From assembly GCA_002316005.1 (NCBI GenBank), contig DCIM01000087.1, positions 24,530 to 88,529 on the forward strand: DNA of 64,000 bases, written 5' to 3'. The notes below the pieces were generated by a model. It was not told where the DNA came from, did no database searches, and saw only the letters and a list, made by a program, of their open reading frames with translations. A program made the position numbers and the translations under genes. Source of the stretch: Prevotellaceae bacterium UBA1726. Its GTDB lineage: Bacteria > Bacteroidota > Bacteroidia > Bacteroidales > Bacteroidaceae. Shown here one piece after another: positions 52,602 through 61,227 of the stretch (position 1 is its first letter; each line of letters starts with the position of its first letter).

Positions 52602-53669
52602 TTACTCACACTCGAATGTGAATGGGAATGGGATTTTCTTTTCTGGAATCTCTGTTCCGTAGTTGAAGAAATCATCATCCGACTTTGTCACTGTGACAGA
52701 ACCATCCGAATTAGTGAAATAATAATCAATAGACTCAACATACTCTGTGAAAGGAACATCAAACAGAGCTGCTGGCCATGCTGTGATGTAATAGGTGTCA
52801 CTATATGGGTTCTCACGCTTCATTTTTGTCTTGTCCGTGCGATCGGTAAGTACATAATCCTTTCCGCTTGCACAATGAGCTACGCCATTGATATAGATGG
52901 CATCGCTCTTGACAAGTTCATTCTCAGCAATACTGCCATTGAATGTGAATGTGACGAAGTCGTCCTGAAGTGCTGTCATTGGAGAAATCTTGTTGAAGTG
53001 ATAGTTACAGAAGTCAAGGACATCGCCTGTACCACCTACTACCTCAAAGCACTCCTCGCTGAACATTACCTTCTTGTGGTCGGTACCACCACTGAAACCA
53101 TCGTCTGTGTGATTTACGAAGACACCAAGATGGCACTTGAGATTCTTCTCACCTACATTTGTCTTAATATAAATAGTATAGGTTGGGAATTGGTTGTTGA
53201 TGATAGCAAACTTGTCATCGGTCTGGAATACAACCCACTCCATATCATCAAGGACATTTGTGCCTACACCATACTCCTGTGTCAGACATTCCACCCATGT
53301 ACGGCCCTCGCCGTTCTTTGGAAGAGTGTTTGCAGGAACAACCGACATAGTAAGAATCTGGTCATGGTCCTCGGCAAGGTCACACTTGTAAGTAACCTTT
53401 GCATTCTCAGCCACCTTCCAACTCTTTGGTGCAAGGAAACCTACAATGAAGTTTACATCACTGTGGTCCTCATGTGCCTCAATATGACCAGTAAGAGTGA
53501 AGGTAGCCTCTGTATTTGCATAAGCATAGCTGCACTCCTTTCCATCGATAATCTGAGTCACTGAGAATCCATCGATATATACGCAACCAGTAACGGCAGC
53601 TGCAATAACTGCTGCAAGGAAGAAATAGAAAGATTTTCTAATCTTTGATATTTGCTTGAACATTTTCAT
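52602..53669 (-). CDS. DUF4961-like PUL lipoprotein, copy 2
   Basis: A 355-residue lipoprotein with lipobox AAVTGC. It aligns with copy 1 along its length, sharing RTWVECLTQEYGVGTNVLDD, FVNHTDDGFSGGTDHKKV and the C-terminal FTNSDGSVTVTKSDDD. This conservation in the central block suggests a functional surface rather than decay. It lies 15 bases after the DUF5004-like gene and 32 before SusC-A2. A role in surface glycan capture is inferred from position. Confidence 0.7.
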   Translation of the reverse strand: MKMFKQISKIRKSFYFFLAAVIAAAVTGCVYIDGFSVTQIIDGKECSYAYANTEATFTLTGHIEAHEDHSDVNFIVGFLAPKSWKVAENAKVTYKCDLAEDHDQILTMSVVPANTLPKNGEGRTWVECLTQEYGVGTNVLDDMEWVVFQTDDKFAIINNQFPTYTIYIKTNVGEKNLKCHLGVFVNHTDDGFSGGTDHKKVMFSEECFEVVGGTGDVLDFCNYHFNKISPMTALQDDFVTFTFNGSIAENELVKSDAIYINGVAHCASGKDYVLTDRTDKTKMKRENPYSDTYYITAWPAALFDVPFTEYVESIDYYFTNSDGSVTVTKSDDDFFNYGTEIPEKKIPFPFTFECE

Positions 53670-53684
53670 ATCTATTACCTCCTA

Positions 53685-54140
53685 TTAATTGCCAGTTGAA
53701 ACTCTTTCCATTGTAAATGTGTAAGAGTTGCGGAAACATCCTGGTGAGTGAGTGATGGAAAGAGCACGCTTTCCGTCAACTACAGGATAACTGAGTTCGA
53801 CATTGGTTGCTTCTGACGAAGAACTTTCCTTGAAAGTAAGGAGGAATGGATAGTCAGGATTATCAATGCCCCAAGTACCATCCTCACGCACAATAAACGG
53901 AATGTAGTTCTGAATTGAGTATGTACCATCATGATTCAGGCTCAGGGTGAACTGAGTGAAATCCATCTGGTTAGTGATATCGATATTATTACGGGTGACA
54001 GTCTTCAACTTCCATACTCCACTAAGGTCTTTTGATGCCTCAGTTACATTGTATGGGTCGGTATCATCATTGAATGCACTGCATGAAAATAGCAATGCAC
54101 CTACCACCACGAACATAAAGGTCTTAATAATATTCTTCAT
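53685..54140 (-). CDS. DUF5004-like PUL lipoprotein, copy 2
   Basis: A 151-residue lipoprotein with lipobox LLFSC. It shares with copy 1 the run YNVTEASKDLSGVWKLKTVT, then NNIDIT, and the closing SPGCFRNSYTFTM. It starts 16 bases after SusD-A2 and ends 15 before DUF4961-like copy 2. The same gene order in both blocks supports block duplication. Function is unknown. Confidence 0.7.
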   Translation of the reverse strand: MKNIIKTFMFVVVGALLFSCSAFNDDTDPYNVTEASKDLSGVWKLKTVTRNNIDITNQMDFTQFTLSLNHDGTYSIQNYIPFIVREDGTWGIDNPDYPFLLTFKESSSSEATNVELSYPVVDGKRALSITHSPGCFRNSYTFTMERVSTGN

Positions 54141-54156
54141 AATTCAAACTCCTTTC

Positions 54157-56031
54157 TTATTCGTAATATGGATTCTGGAGCAATTCAGGACACTTCACTG
54201 TCTCATTGTAAGGAATTGGCCAGAAATACATTGACTTACGGAATACATGCTTGCGAACATCTACAATACGCCATGTATAGCCTGTGTTCATATTCGTACC
54301 TGTATGAGTAAGTTCCAAACCATGCATCATCTTATTGTCGGTTTCCTCAGCAATCATCCAGCGACGGACATCATAGAAACGGAACCCCTCGAAACAAAGT
54401 TCAAGACGGCGTTCCAGCTGGATAGCGGCACGCATTTCTTCCTGTGTCATGTTTGCTTTTAAGCCATACAATCCATCTGTACCGGCCTCAATACCTGCAC
54501 GACGACGAATGAGTTTCAGCGCTTCATAAGCACCCATCTCCGTACCGCCGATGTTCTCTGTCCATGAAGGGCCATAATACTCATTCACAGCCTCTGCATA
54601 GTTGAGAAGAATCTCTGCGAAACGAATAAGAGGACGAGAGATTGGTGGTTCTACAAAGTAGTTACCTGCACAGCCACGATGTACCATCTTCTTAATATAT
54701 ACGCCTGTTGGAGTTCCTGAATAGATTGCATCTTCTGTAGCACCATCACCAAGACAAGTGTAAACCATATGGGTCTTCTCACCTGCCGACATCTGCTGCA
54801 TATTGTTCACAGTCACTACATTTGAGAATCGTGGATCGCGATATTGTTTTGGAGTAACTGGGCTATAAGCGGCATAATACTTTCCTTCTGGGTCGTCAAT
54901 AGCCTTACCGTCGGCCATTGGGAATGCCTCGGCAAGGTCCCAATAGATATAGCCACCATACTTGTCGCCACCACATGATGGAGGACAATAGAGGTCGCAG
55001 ACACGAATGCTCTCCGGTTCCTTCTTCTGGAGTATTATTTCCTGATAAGCACCGTATGGATATTTGAAATCTTCATATGATGTAACATCGGCAAAGTCGG
55101 CAGCAATCTGTACTGCGTAATAGCCCCAACCTGGCTCTGGTGCATTGTCGTTGTCGTCATCAGCATGGACCTCATACAAGCGATAGTCACCCGTAGTCAT
55201 TGTCATCACTTTCTTTGATGCCTCATACGACTTCAGCCAACGCTCCTTATCATAAGAAGCATAGCCAAGCAAGTTCTTTGTCTCGTCTGTTCCCCACTGA
55301 CCATTAGGATTATTGTGCAATGGTGATGCTGCATCAAGATATATACGAGAAAGAAGACCATAGCAAGCACCCTCGTTAATACGGCCATTTGTACTACCTG
55401 ATGTTCGAGGACGCAGAACCTTCATGCTGAGAGCATCATTCACCTGACCAGCAATGTAATCAATGCAATCCTCGTACGAAGAACGGACTGCGTTCACCTT
55501 ATCATCGGCAGTATAAAGGGTATCACCGATCACTGGCACACCACCATAATGGCGAACCAAGATATAATAATACCAAGCACGGAGGAATTTACACTCAGCA
55601 ATATACTGCTGGCGTGTATTCTCCACCATTGGGGTCTGGCCAATTTTTTTTAGGAAAGTGTTACAAGCGCGTATCTGCTTATAACATGTACTCCAAGCAT
55701 CGTCGGTGACGATGACAGGATTCACAGTACCAGTGGCGAATGCCATACCAGTTGTAATTGTTGATGAAGCACGGAATTCCGCTTCATCACATGCCACCTG
55801 CAGTCCACCATTGGAAGACATTGTGTTATGACCACCGAAACGATCGCCATCGGTATCAAAACCAATGTCGGTGTAGATATTGGTGAGGAAACCTGATGCA
55901 TAGGTACTATCACCAAAAACTACTGTTTCGTTAAGGTCACTTGTAAGCGTCTGATCCAAGAAACTGCCGTCGCATGAAGCAATTCCTACAGGAATGAGGA
56001 ATAGCCAAAGCAATCTTTTTTTGATCTTCAT
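54157..56031 (-). CDS. SusD-like lipoprotein, SusD-A2
   Basis: A 624-residue SusD/RagB lipoprotein with lipobox GIASCD. Landmarks are AECKFLRAWYYYILVRHYGG, VPVIGDTLYTADDKVNAVRS and QLERRLELCFEGFRFYDVRR. It resembles SusD-A1. It follows the GH78 gene by 60 bases with no -7 element in the gap, so it is probably cotranscribed with GH78. It leads the upstream six-gene block. Confidence 0.95.
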   Translation of the reverse strand: MKIKKRLLWLFLIPVGIASCDGSFLDQTLTSDLNETVVFGDSTYASGFLTNIYTDIGFDTDGDRFGGHNTMSSNGGLQVACDEAEFRASSTITTGMAFATGTVNPVIVTDDAWSTCYKQIRACNTFLKKIGQTPMVENTRQQYIAECKFLRAWYYYILVRHYGGVPVIGDTLYTADDKVNAVRSSYEDCIDYIAGQVNDALSMKVLRPRTSGSTNGRINEGACYGLLSRIYLDAASPLHNNPNGQWGTDETKNLLGYASYDKERWLKSYEASKKVMTMTTGDYRLYEVHADDDNDNAPEPGWGYYAVQIAADFADVTSYEDFKYPYGAYQEIILQKKEPESIRVCDLYCPPSCGGDKYGGYIYWDLAEAFPMADGKAIDDPEGKYYAAYSPVTPKQYRDPRFSNVVTVNNMQQMSAGEKTHMVYTCLGDGATEDAIYSGTPTGVYIKKMVHRGCAGNYFVEPPISRPLIRFAEILLNYAEAVNEYYGPSWTENIGGTEMGAYEALKLIRRRAGIEAGTDGLYGLKANMTQEEMRAAIQLERRLELCFEGFRFYDVRRWMIAEETDNKMMHGLELTHTGTNMNTGYTWRIVDVRKHVFRKSMYFWPIPYNETVKCPELLQNPYYE

Positions 56032-56091
56032 AGTGACTTTGTTATGTTAGTTAATATTATAATTGTTCTGATATTCTATTAATTATTGGAA

Positions 56092-58677
56092 TTAGAACAA
56101 GAAATGATGGAATCCGCTGCCTACTTCCTTGACGCCTTCAGGAGTGTGGATGGTGGCAGTGGTGCCTACAGGAACGGTGACATTCAACTGGGTTCTGCCT
56201 TCCATACGACGCCAATCGACAGTGATTGAACCATAAGGACACTCCTTCTTGACACGTACCCACTGAAGGGCATCTGGATACTGTGGAGCAACGGTAAAAT
56301 GCTCGTATCCAGGATGATCAATGTCGGGGATGATGCCGCCTAATGCCTGATAGAACCATGTGCCTATACCATTATAACAATTGTGTATGCGCGAGCGCGA
56401 GCGATCCCATGACTCCCATGTGGTGGTGGCGTCATGGTTGATCATGTCCATATAGCCAGGATAGTCGGGCTGTTTAAGAATGTCGTACATTAGGTTGGCT
56501 TCGTTGTTGCGTGTTGCCCACTCGGTGAAGATGGCAATACCGACAAGTCCCACGGCAATGTGGGTGTTGTACTTAGTGCGCGACAATATCTCAAGTTTCG
56601 CTTTCACCTTGGCATATTCCTCCTGAGGAACAACGCCTGTTATCATGGCATACGACAAATCGAGTGGCGAACCGACAGCATAGGTGGAGTCTTCAGGGTT
56701 GTAGAAGGTGGCGTGGATGGTCTGCTGAAGTTCTTTCTTCCACTGCAAATACTTCTCTGCATCGGCTGTCTTGCCGAGATGAGCGGCAATGGTGCTCATT
56801 GACTCAAGGCACTCCACAACGAAACAGTTGCTTACATGCATCACCGACTTCTCGTTGCCGGCATCTACGCCCATCGGTGCGAGCCAGTCGCCGAGGAACC
56901 ATGCTCGTGTCTTTGTATCTGGCCAGCGAGTGAGGAGGCCGTTTGGAGAATACTGCTTGACATACTCAAGCCAGTGCGCCATATTGTCATAGTGCTTGAC
57001 GAGCATTCGGTCATCGGCATAGTTAAGATAGGCACGATAAGGGGCACGGACAATGAATCCACACCAATAAGGACCGCCGCCACCACCACCAGCTGGCGCC
57101 ACATGTGGCATTCCTCCATCAGGATCCTGAGCGTCGGCCCATGCCTGAATCCAGTTGTAATAGGTTGGGGCAGCATCGAACATGGTCTGTATTGTCATTG
57201 TCGATGAGTTGCCGTCACCACCATAGCCCAAACGCTCAAGATGTGGACAATCGACAGAATAACCACTATGTGTCAGACAGCGCAAGGTGCGCTGCACCAT
57301 ATCGTGAATGGCGGTGATATCGGCATCAGAGCATGAGAACTCGGTAGGCGAATCGTTGGTACCGGTTATCTGCAAGCCCTTGCAATCGTCGCAGGATGGC
57401 TCGTAGTCGAGACCGCTGACACGAACATAGCGGTAAGCATGATTGTGGAAACGGTTTGAGAAAGTCTCATCACCTTCGCCCTTAGCAATATAGATATCGT
57501 ATTCACCCTTGCCGTCCATCTCGAACAAGCCGTCCATTACATGGAACTCGCCGTCCTTGAGATCGTCAGTATATTCAATCTTCACTTCTTGACCTTTCTT
57601 AAGGTTGTGGAAAGTCATCTGCCACCAACCCGTGATGTTACGACCGAGGTCGGCTACCCAACCGTCTTTTGTCATTCGGCCATAAACAGGACGCATACGA
57701 TTGATGATACGATTACCAGCAAACATCTGTGGAGTAGCCTTCATACCTTCAACCTTCACAACCTCTGCTTGTGCTGTTCGGCCATCAGGAGCCTCAAAAC
57801 GCTCACCGCCAAACTGCAAAGGTCCCCAAGTGCCAATACCTGAATAACCCGTGCGACGAACAGTCCATGTGGCATCGGTGGAAGCAACCACCTCGATCTT
57901 CTTTCCTTTGTATATATCGATTTCTGCCTTTACCATAGGTCCGGGATGCTCTGCCTCAAAGGTGGCTTTCTTGTACCATCCCTGACCGAGCGCAATCTCT
58001 ATAGTATTCTCACCTTTCTTTAACGCAGGGGTGATGTCGTAGGTAACAATGGCAGAACGTTTGTTGAGTTGCGAAACGGCTGGAGCAAGGACAATGTCGC
58101 TGACATGCTGACCGTTTACCAATACCTCATGATATCCGATGGAATTGACATGAAGAAAGGTTGTTGCCGTAGGGTTCTTAATCTTTATTGTCTTGCTGAA
58201 GACTGGTGCTTCCTGATTGCCAAGCGATGCTGGCTGAAGGATATACTGTCCGTTCAGTGTATTCTCATCGAGACCAATGCTGAAGCGGGCAATCGAGCTC
58301 CATTCGGTTGGGAGTCCCTCGTCATCAAACGAACGAACACGCCAGTAGCAGAGGTTGTGGGCATGCAGTTCCTGACCTCCATAAGGAACCATTACCTGTT
58401 GCCTTGAGTTAACCTTGCCAGATGTCCATACATCAGCTTTGCCCTTGACAAGGTTGATGGAATCGGATGATATCTGAATCTCATAGGCAGTCTGGTATTT
58501 ATCTTTTGACTTCTTTGGAGCATCAAGTTTCCAACTGAAATGCGGACATGGGTTGTCTATTCCAAGTGGATTGGAAAGGTTTTCGCATCGCAGATCGTAT
58601 ATTGATAGTGCCGATAACTGTGCCATTGCCGACAGAGGCAGCATAGCAAGTAAAAGGTAAATAGAAAATTGTTTCAT
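56092..58677 (-). CDS. GH78 alpha-L-rhamnosidase
   Basis: An 861-residue secreted enzyme with signal peptide MKQFSIYLLLAMLPLSAMAQ. It starts with the GH78 N-terminal domain (LRCENLSNPLGIDNPCPHFS, then WRVRSFDDEG). Carbohydrate-binding beta-sandwich domains follow, then an (alpha/alpha)6 barrel from about residue 450. The catalytic acid segment is YSVDCPHLERLGYGGDGNSS (about 470-490). A run of six glycines (APAGGGGGGPYWCGF) sits in the barrel loop near residue 535. It would release terminal alpha-L-rhamnose. It leads the upstream block; the -7 element TAATTTTG is 52 bases upstream. Confidence 0.92.
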   Translation of the reverse strand: MKQFSIYLLLAMLPLSAMAQLSALSIYDLRCENLSNPLGIDNPCPHFSWKLDAPKKSKDKYQTAYEIQISSDSINLVKGKADVWTSGKVNSRQQVMVPYGGQELHAHNLCYWRVRSFDDEGLPTEWSSIARFSIGLDENTLNGQYILQPASLGNQEAPVFSKTIKIKNPTATTFLHVNSIGYHEVLVNGQHVSDIVLAPAVSQLNKRSAIVTYDITPALKKGENTIEIALGQGWYKKATFEAEHPGPMVKAEIDIYKGKKIEVVASTDATWTVRRTGYSGIGTWGPLQFGGERFEAPDGRTAQAEVVKVEGMKATPQMFAGNRIINRMRPVYGRMTKDGWVADLGRNITGWWQMTFHNLKKGQEVKIEYTDDLKDGEFHVMDGLFEMDGKGEYDIYIAKGEGDETFSNRFHNHAYRYVRVSGLDYEPSCDDCKGLQITGTNDSPTEFSCSDADITAIHDMVQRTLRCLTHSGYSVDCPHLERLGYGGDGNSSTMTIQTMFDAAPTYYNWIQAWADAQDPDGGMPHVAPAGGGGGGPYWCGFIVRAPYRAYLNYADDRMLVKHYDNMAHWLEYVKQYSPNGLLTRWPDTKTRAWFLGDWLAPMGVDAGNEKSVMHVSNCFVVECLESMSTIAAHLGKTADAEKYLQWKKELQQTIHATFYNPEDSTYAVGSPLDLSYAMITGVVPQEEYAKVKAKLEILSRTKYNTHIAVGLVGIAIFTEWATRNNEANLMYDILKQPDYPGYMDMINHDATTTWESWDRSRSRIHNCYNGIGTWFYQALGGIIPDIDHPGYEHFTVAPQYPDALQWVRVKKECPYGSITVDWRRMEGRTQLNVTVPVGTTATIHTPEGVKEVGSGFHHFLF

Positions 58678-58729
58678 AAATTGTTTTGGTTGAAAATGAT
58701 TATACTACGTATGTTTAGTTTTTGCTCTA

Positions 58730-58737
58730 CAAAATTA
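58730..58737 (-). promoter_or_regulatory. -7 element TAATTTTG before the GH78-led operon
   Basis: It matches TAnnTTTG on the minus strand, 52 bases before the ATG at 58677. The upstream -33 element is not at the standard distance, as for the other promoters in this locus. Confidence 0.5.
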
Positions 58738-58803
58738 GCAAAAAAAAGGCAAACGGAAAAGAACTATCTAAACTAATGTGGCAATTATCTACGCACAAAA
58801 CAA

Positions 58804-58836
58804 AAAAAGGTCCATTTTTAATAAAAAACGGACCAA
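58804..58836 (-). terminator. Terminator after the DUF3828-like gene
   Basis: On the minus strand TTTGGTCC and GGACCTTT flank an inner TTTTT/AAAAA stem, followed by TTTTTTTG. It separates the DUF3828-like gene from the GH78-led operon. Confidence 0.8.
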
Positions 58837-58863
58837 ATATGATATTTCCATAAATAATGCTGA

Positions 58864-59424
58864 CTAGTTTTCGTCGAGATAGTTCTGCAAAATGGTTTTG
58901 AGGACAACCATCTTATCGTTCTTATCAGGATAGCGGAAATCGTCGATCATCCACAGACCATTCTCGTTTACGAGTTCCACATACACCTTGTTTTCCTGAC
59001 CAGTATTACGAAGCGTCACCTCAACAACAGTCTTATCGTCATCAGTAGGAAACAGGTCTATATTCTTCAACGAGAGATTATCAAAAACCTTTGCGTTTAT
59101 CCACATATCAAAGTCGCAAGGCCCTGGCTCGTGGTTGATTCTTTTTTTCTTTGCTACACGGAGACAGGTTTTCTTCAAATCGTCCGAACAGAAGCCGAGA
59201 AAGGCGTTCTGATCAGTGACATGTTCTTGCATATAACGCTTAATGATATCCCCATAGTAGTAGGACACCGTCTGCTCAGGAGAAATTTCCTCCATCTCCA
59301 CCCCATAGATAGAATCAGTATCCGACTGCACAGTTTCCGTTGCAGCATCAGAAGTTGCTTTTCCTCCACAAGAAATGAGGCAAAGCAACAAGAACATTCC
59401 GAAAGAAATTATTATCTTTTGCAT
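58864..59424 (-). CDS. DUF3828-like lipoprotein
   Basis: A 186-residue lipoprotein with lipobox LISCGG. The mature part has a helical start (SYYYGDIIKRYMQEHV) and a cystatin/NTF2-like beta end: KTVVEVTLRNTGQENKVYVE, then NGLWMIDDFRYP. This fits DUF3828. It stands alone between the polysaccharide locus and the divergent sulfatase, and has its own terminator. A role with neighbours is not evident. Confidence 0.65.
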   Translation of the reverse strand: MQKIIISFGMFLLLCLISCGGKATSDAATETVQSDTDSIYGVEMEEISPEQTVSYYYGDIIKRYMQEHVTDQNAFLGFCSDDLKKTCLRVAKKKRINHEPGPCDFDMWINAKVFDNLSLKNIDLFPTDDDKTVVEVTLRNTGQENKVYVELVNENGLWMIDDFRYPDKNDKMVVLKTILQNYLDEN

Positions 59425-59551
59425 AACCCTTCTATTGTATTCGCCGACAAAAATACAATATATTTTTCAAAATGCGAGTACTTATCGACAAAAATTTATC
59501 TATATTGCCAATATTTTGTTCAATTGAGATATTTTTTTTGCGATTTATGAC

Positions 59552-59559
59552 TATCTTTG
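59552..59559 (+). promoter_or_regulatory. -7 element TATCTTTG before the sulfatase
   Basis: It matches TAnnTTTG and lies 29 bases before the ATG at 59589. It supports the later start over the longer frame beginning at 59472. Confidence 0.5.
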
Positions 59560-59588
59560 TGGCAGAAACAAAGAAACAATCATCAGCA

Positions 59589-61109
59589 ATGAACAAATCT
59601 CTCCTTACGCTATCAGCACTTGTCACATTACCGCTTTGGGCGCAGAAACAACAGCCAAATGTGGTACTTATCGTTGCCGACGATATGGGATATGGGGATG
59701 TAAGTGCATACGGGCAGACCACTATTTCAACACCAAACATCGACCGATTGGCAAATGGCGGTGTCTGCCTTACCGACGGACATGCCACTTCTGCCACCTC
59801 AACTCCATCGCGATACGGTCTGTTCACGGGAATGTATCCTTGGAAAAATAAAGATGCGCATATCCTTCCTGGAGATGCTCCATTATTGATTCCTACCGAC
59901 AAGTTCACTATGCCGAAGATGTTTCAGAAGGCGGGTTACAAGACTGCTGCCATTGGTAAATGGCATTTGGGTATGGGATATGGAAAGATTGACTGGAATC
60001 ATCAGATTACTCCTGCTGCCAATGCCGTAGGATTTGATTACACGAATGTCATTGCCGCTACTGTGGATCGTGTTCCTACGGTTTATGTCCGCAACGGAAT
60101 GGTTGTGGGACTTGACCCTAATGACCCACTTGAGATTGACTACGACAATCCTTTCCCTAGCGAACCTACAGCATTGACCAATCCGGAACTTGTGAAGCAC
60201 AAATGGAGCCACGGACATAACAACACCGTTGTGAACGGTATTCCTCGCATTGGTTTCATGAAAGGCGGGAAAAGTGCTTATTGGGATGATGCCACAATGG
60301 CGCAATATCTTGTGGACGAGGTGAAGAATTTCATTAACGACAATCAAGACGGACCATTCTTCCTCTATTACGGTTTGCACGAACCACATGTGCCTCGCAC
60401 TCCAATGACACAGTTTGCAGGCAAGACGCCACTTGGTCCGCGTGGAGATGTTGTGGTTGAAGCCGACTGGTGCGTGGGAGAGGTTTTCAAAACCTTGGAG
60501 GAGAAGAATCTCCTAGAAAACACCATTATAATATATACTTCCGACAATGGTCCTGTTTTGGATGACGGATATGAGGACGGAGCGCGGGAATCTGCCCCAC
60601 TCCACGACCCGAAGGGTGGACTGAGAGGAGGAAAATACTCTTTGTTTGATGCGGGTACGCGCGTACCTTTCTTTATTTATTGGAAAGGACATCTGCAGCA
60701 TGTGGAATGCGATGCACTTGTGACACAAATGGATTTGGTTGCATCGTTTGCCGATATGTTAGGAGAAGAAATACCAAAGGGACTGGATTCGCAGAACACC
60801 CTTTCCACTTTCCTCGGCAAAAAGCAGAAAGGGCGTAAGGACATGGTTGTGGAGGCTGCAGGACGATTGGCTTATCGTTATGGAAAATATGCACTTATTC
60901 CACCTTACAATGGTCCTGAAACAAACATCACTGGCAATGAACTGGGAGTTGTTGACCATTACGCTCTCTATGACCTATCGAAAGAACCGGCACAGCGTCA
61001 TGATATTTCCAATGAGAAACCGGCACTCGTGAAGAAACTGAGAAAGAAGTTCCTTGCCATCGTGGGTTCGCACTATAATGAACGTACACAGCAAGAAAGC
61101 CTAAAATAG
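59589..61109 (+). CDS. Secreted S1-family sulfatase, Ser-type
   Basis: A 506-residue type I sulfatase with signal peptide MNKSLLTLSALVTLPLWAQ. It hydrolyses sulfate esters after Ser71 in SATSTPSRYGLFTG is turned into formylglycine. This is the Ser form (S-x-P-S-R), so it needs an anaerobic sulfatase-maturating radical SAM enzyme, which is not in the window. Metal ligands are VADDMGYGD (Asp31, Asp32) and SDNGP with its Asp and Asn, and the active-site IGKWHLG is complete. It points away from the polysaccharide locus but may act on the same or another sulfated glycan. The starting Met is supported by the signal peptide and the -7 element. Confidence 0.92.
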   Translation: MNKSLLTLSALVTLPLWAQKQQPNVVLIVADDMGYGDVSAYGQTTISTPNIDRLANGGVCLTDGHATSATSTPSRYGLFTGMYPWKNKDAHILPGDAPLLIPTDKFTMPKMFQKAGYKTAAIGKWHLGMGYGKIDWNHQITPAANAVGFDYTNVIAATVDRVPTVYVRNGMVVGLDPNDPLEIDYDNPFPSEPTALTNPELVKHKWSHGHNNTVVNGIPRIGFMKGGKSAYWDDATMAQYLVDEVKNFINDNQDGPFFLYYGLHEPHVPRTPMTQFAGKTPLGPRGDVVVEADWCVGEVFKTLEEKNLLENTIIIYTSDNGPVLDDGYEDGARESAPLHDPKGGLRGGKYSLFDAGTRVPFFIYWKGHLQHVECDALVTQMDLVASFADMLGEEIPKGLDSQNTLSTFLGKKQKGRKDMVVEAAGRLAYRYGKYALIPPYNGPETNITGNELGVVDHYALYDLSKEPAQRHDISNEKPALVKKLRKKFLAIVGSHYNERTQQESLK

Positions 61110-61195
61110 TAATTTTCCTTGCCAGGCAGAATGTAAAATACGGACTTTTAACTCTCAAAAGTGAACCATACGCATAGAAATAAGAAAAAAAACAG

Positions 61196-61203
61196 TAACT
61201 TTG
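61196..61203 (+). promoter_or_regulatory. -7 element TAACTTTG before the Lnb/DUF4105 gene
   Basis: It matches TAnnTTTG and lies 24 bases before the ATG at 61228. No TTTG at the right distance is seen. Confidence 0.5.
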
Positions 61204-61227
61204 CGTTTATGAATAAACCAAAAGAAT

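Noticed and set aside
52587..53564. A 325-codon plus-strand frame opposite the DUF4961-like gene
   Set aside because: The minus-strand lipoprotein is conserved with a second copy, so this is an antisense shadow.
58864..59424. Membership of the DUF3828-like gene in the polysaccharide locus
   Set aside because: It has its own terminator at 58804-58836 before the GH78 promoter, so it is a separate unit.
59472..59588. Longer N-terminus for the sulfatase
   Set aside because: It precedes a good signal peptide and crosses the -7 element; the Met at 59589 fits better.
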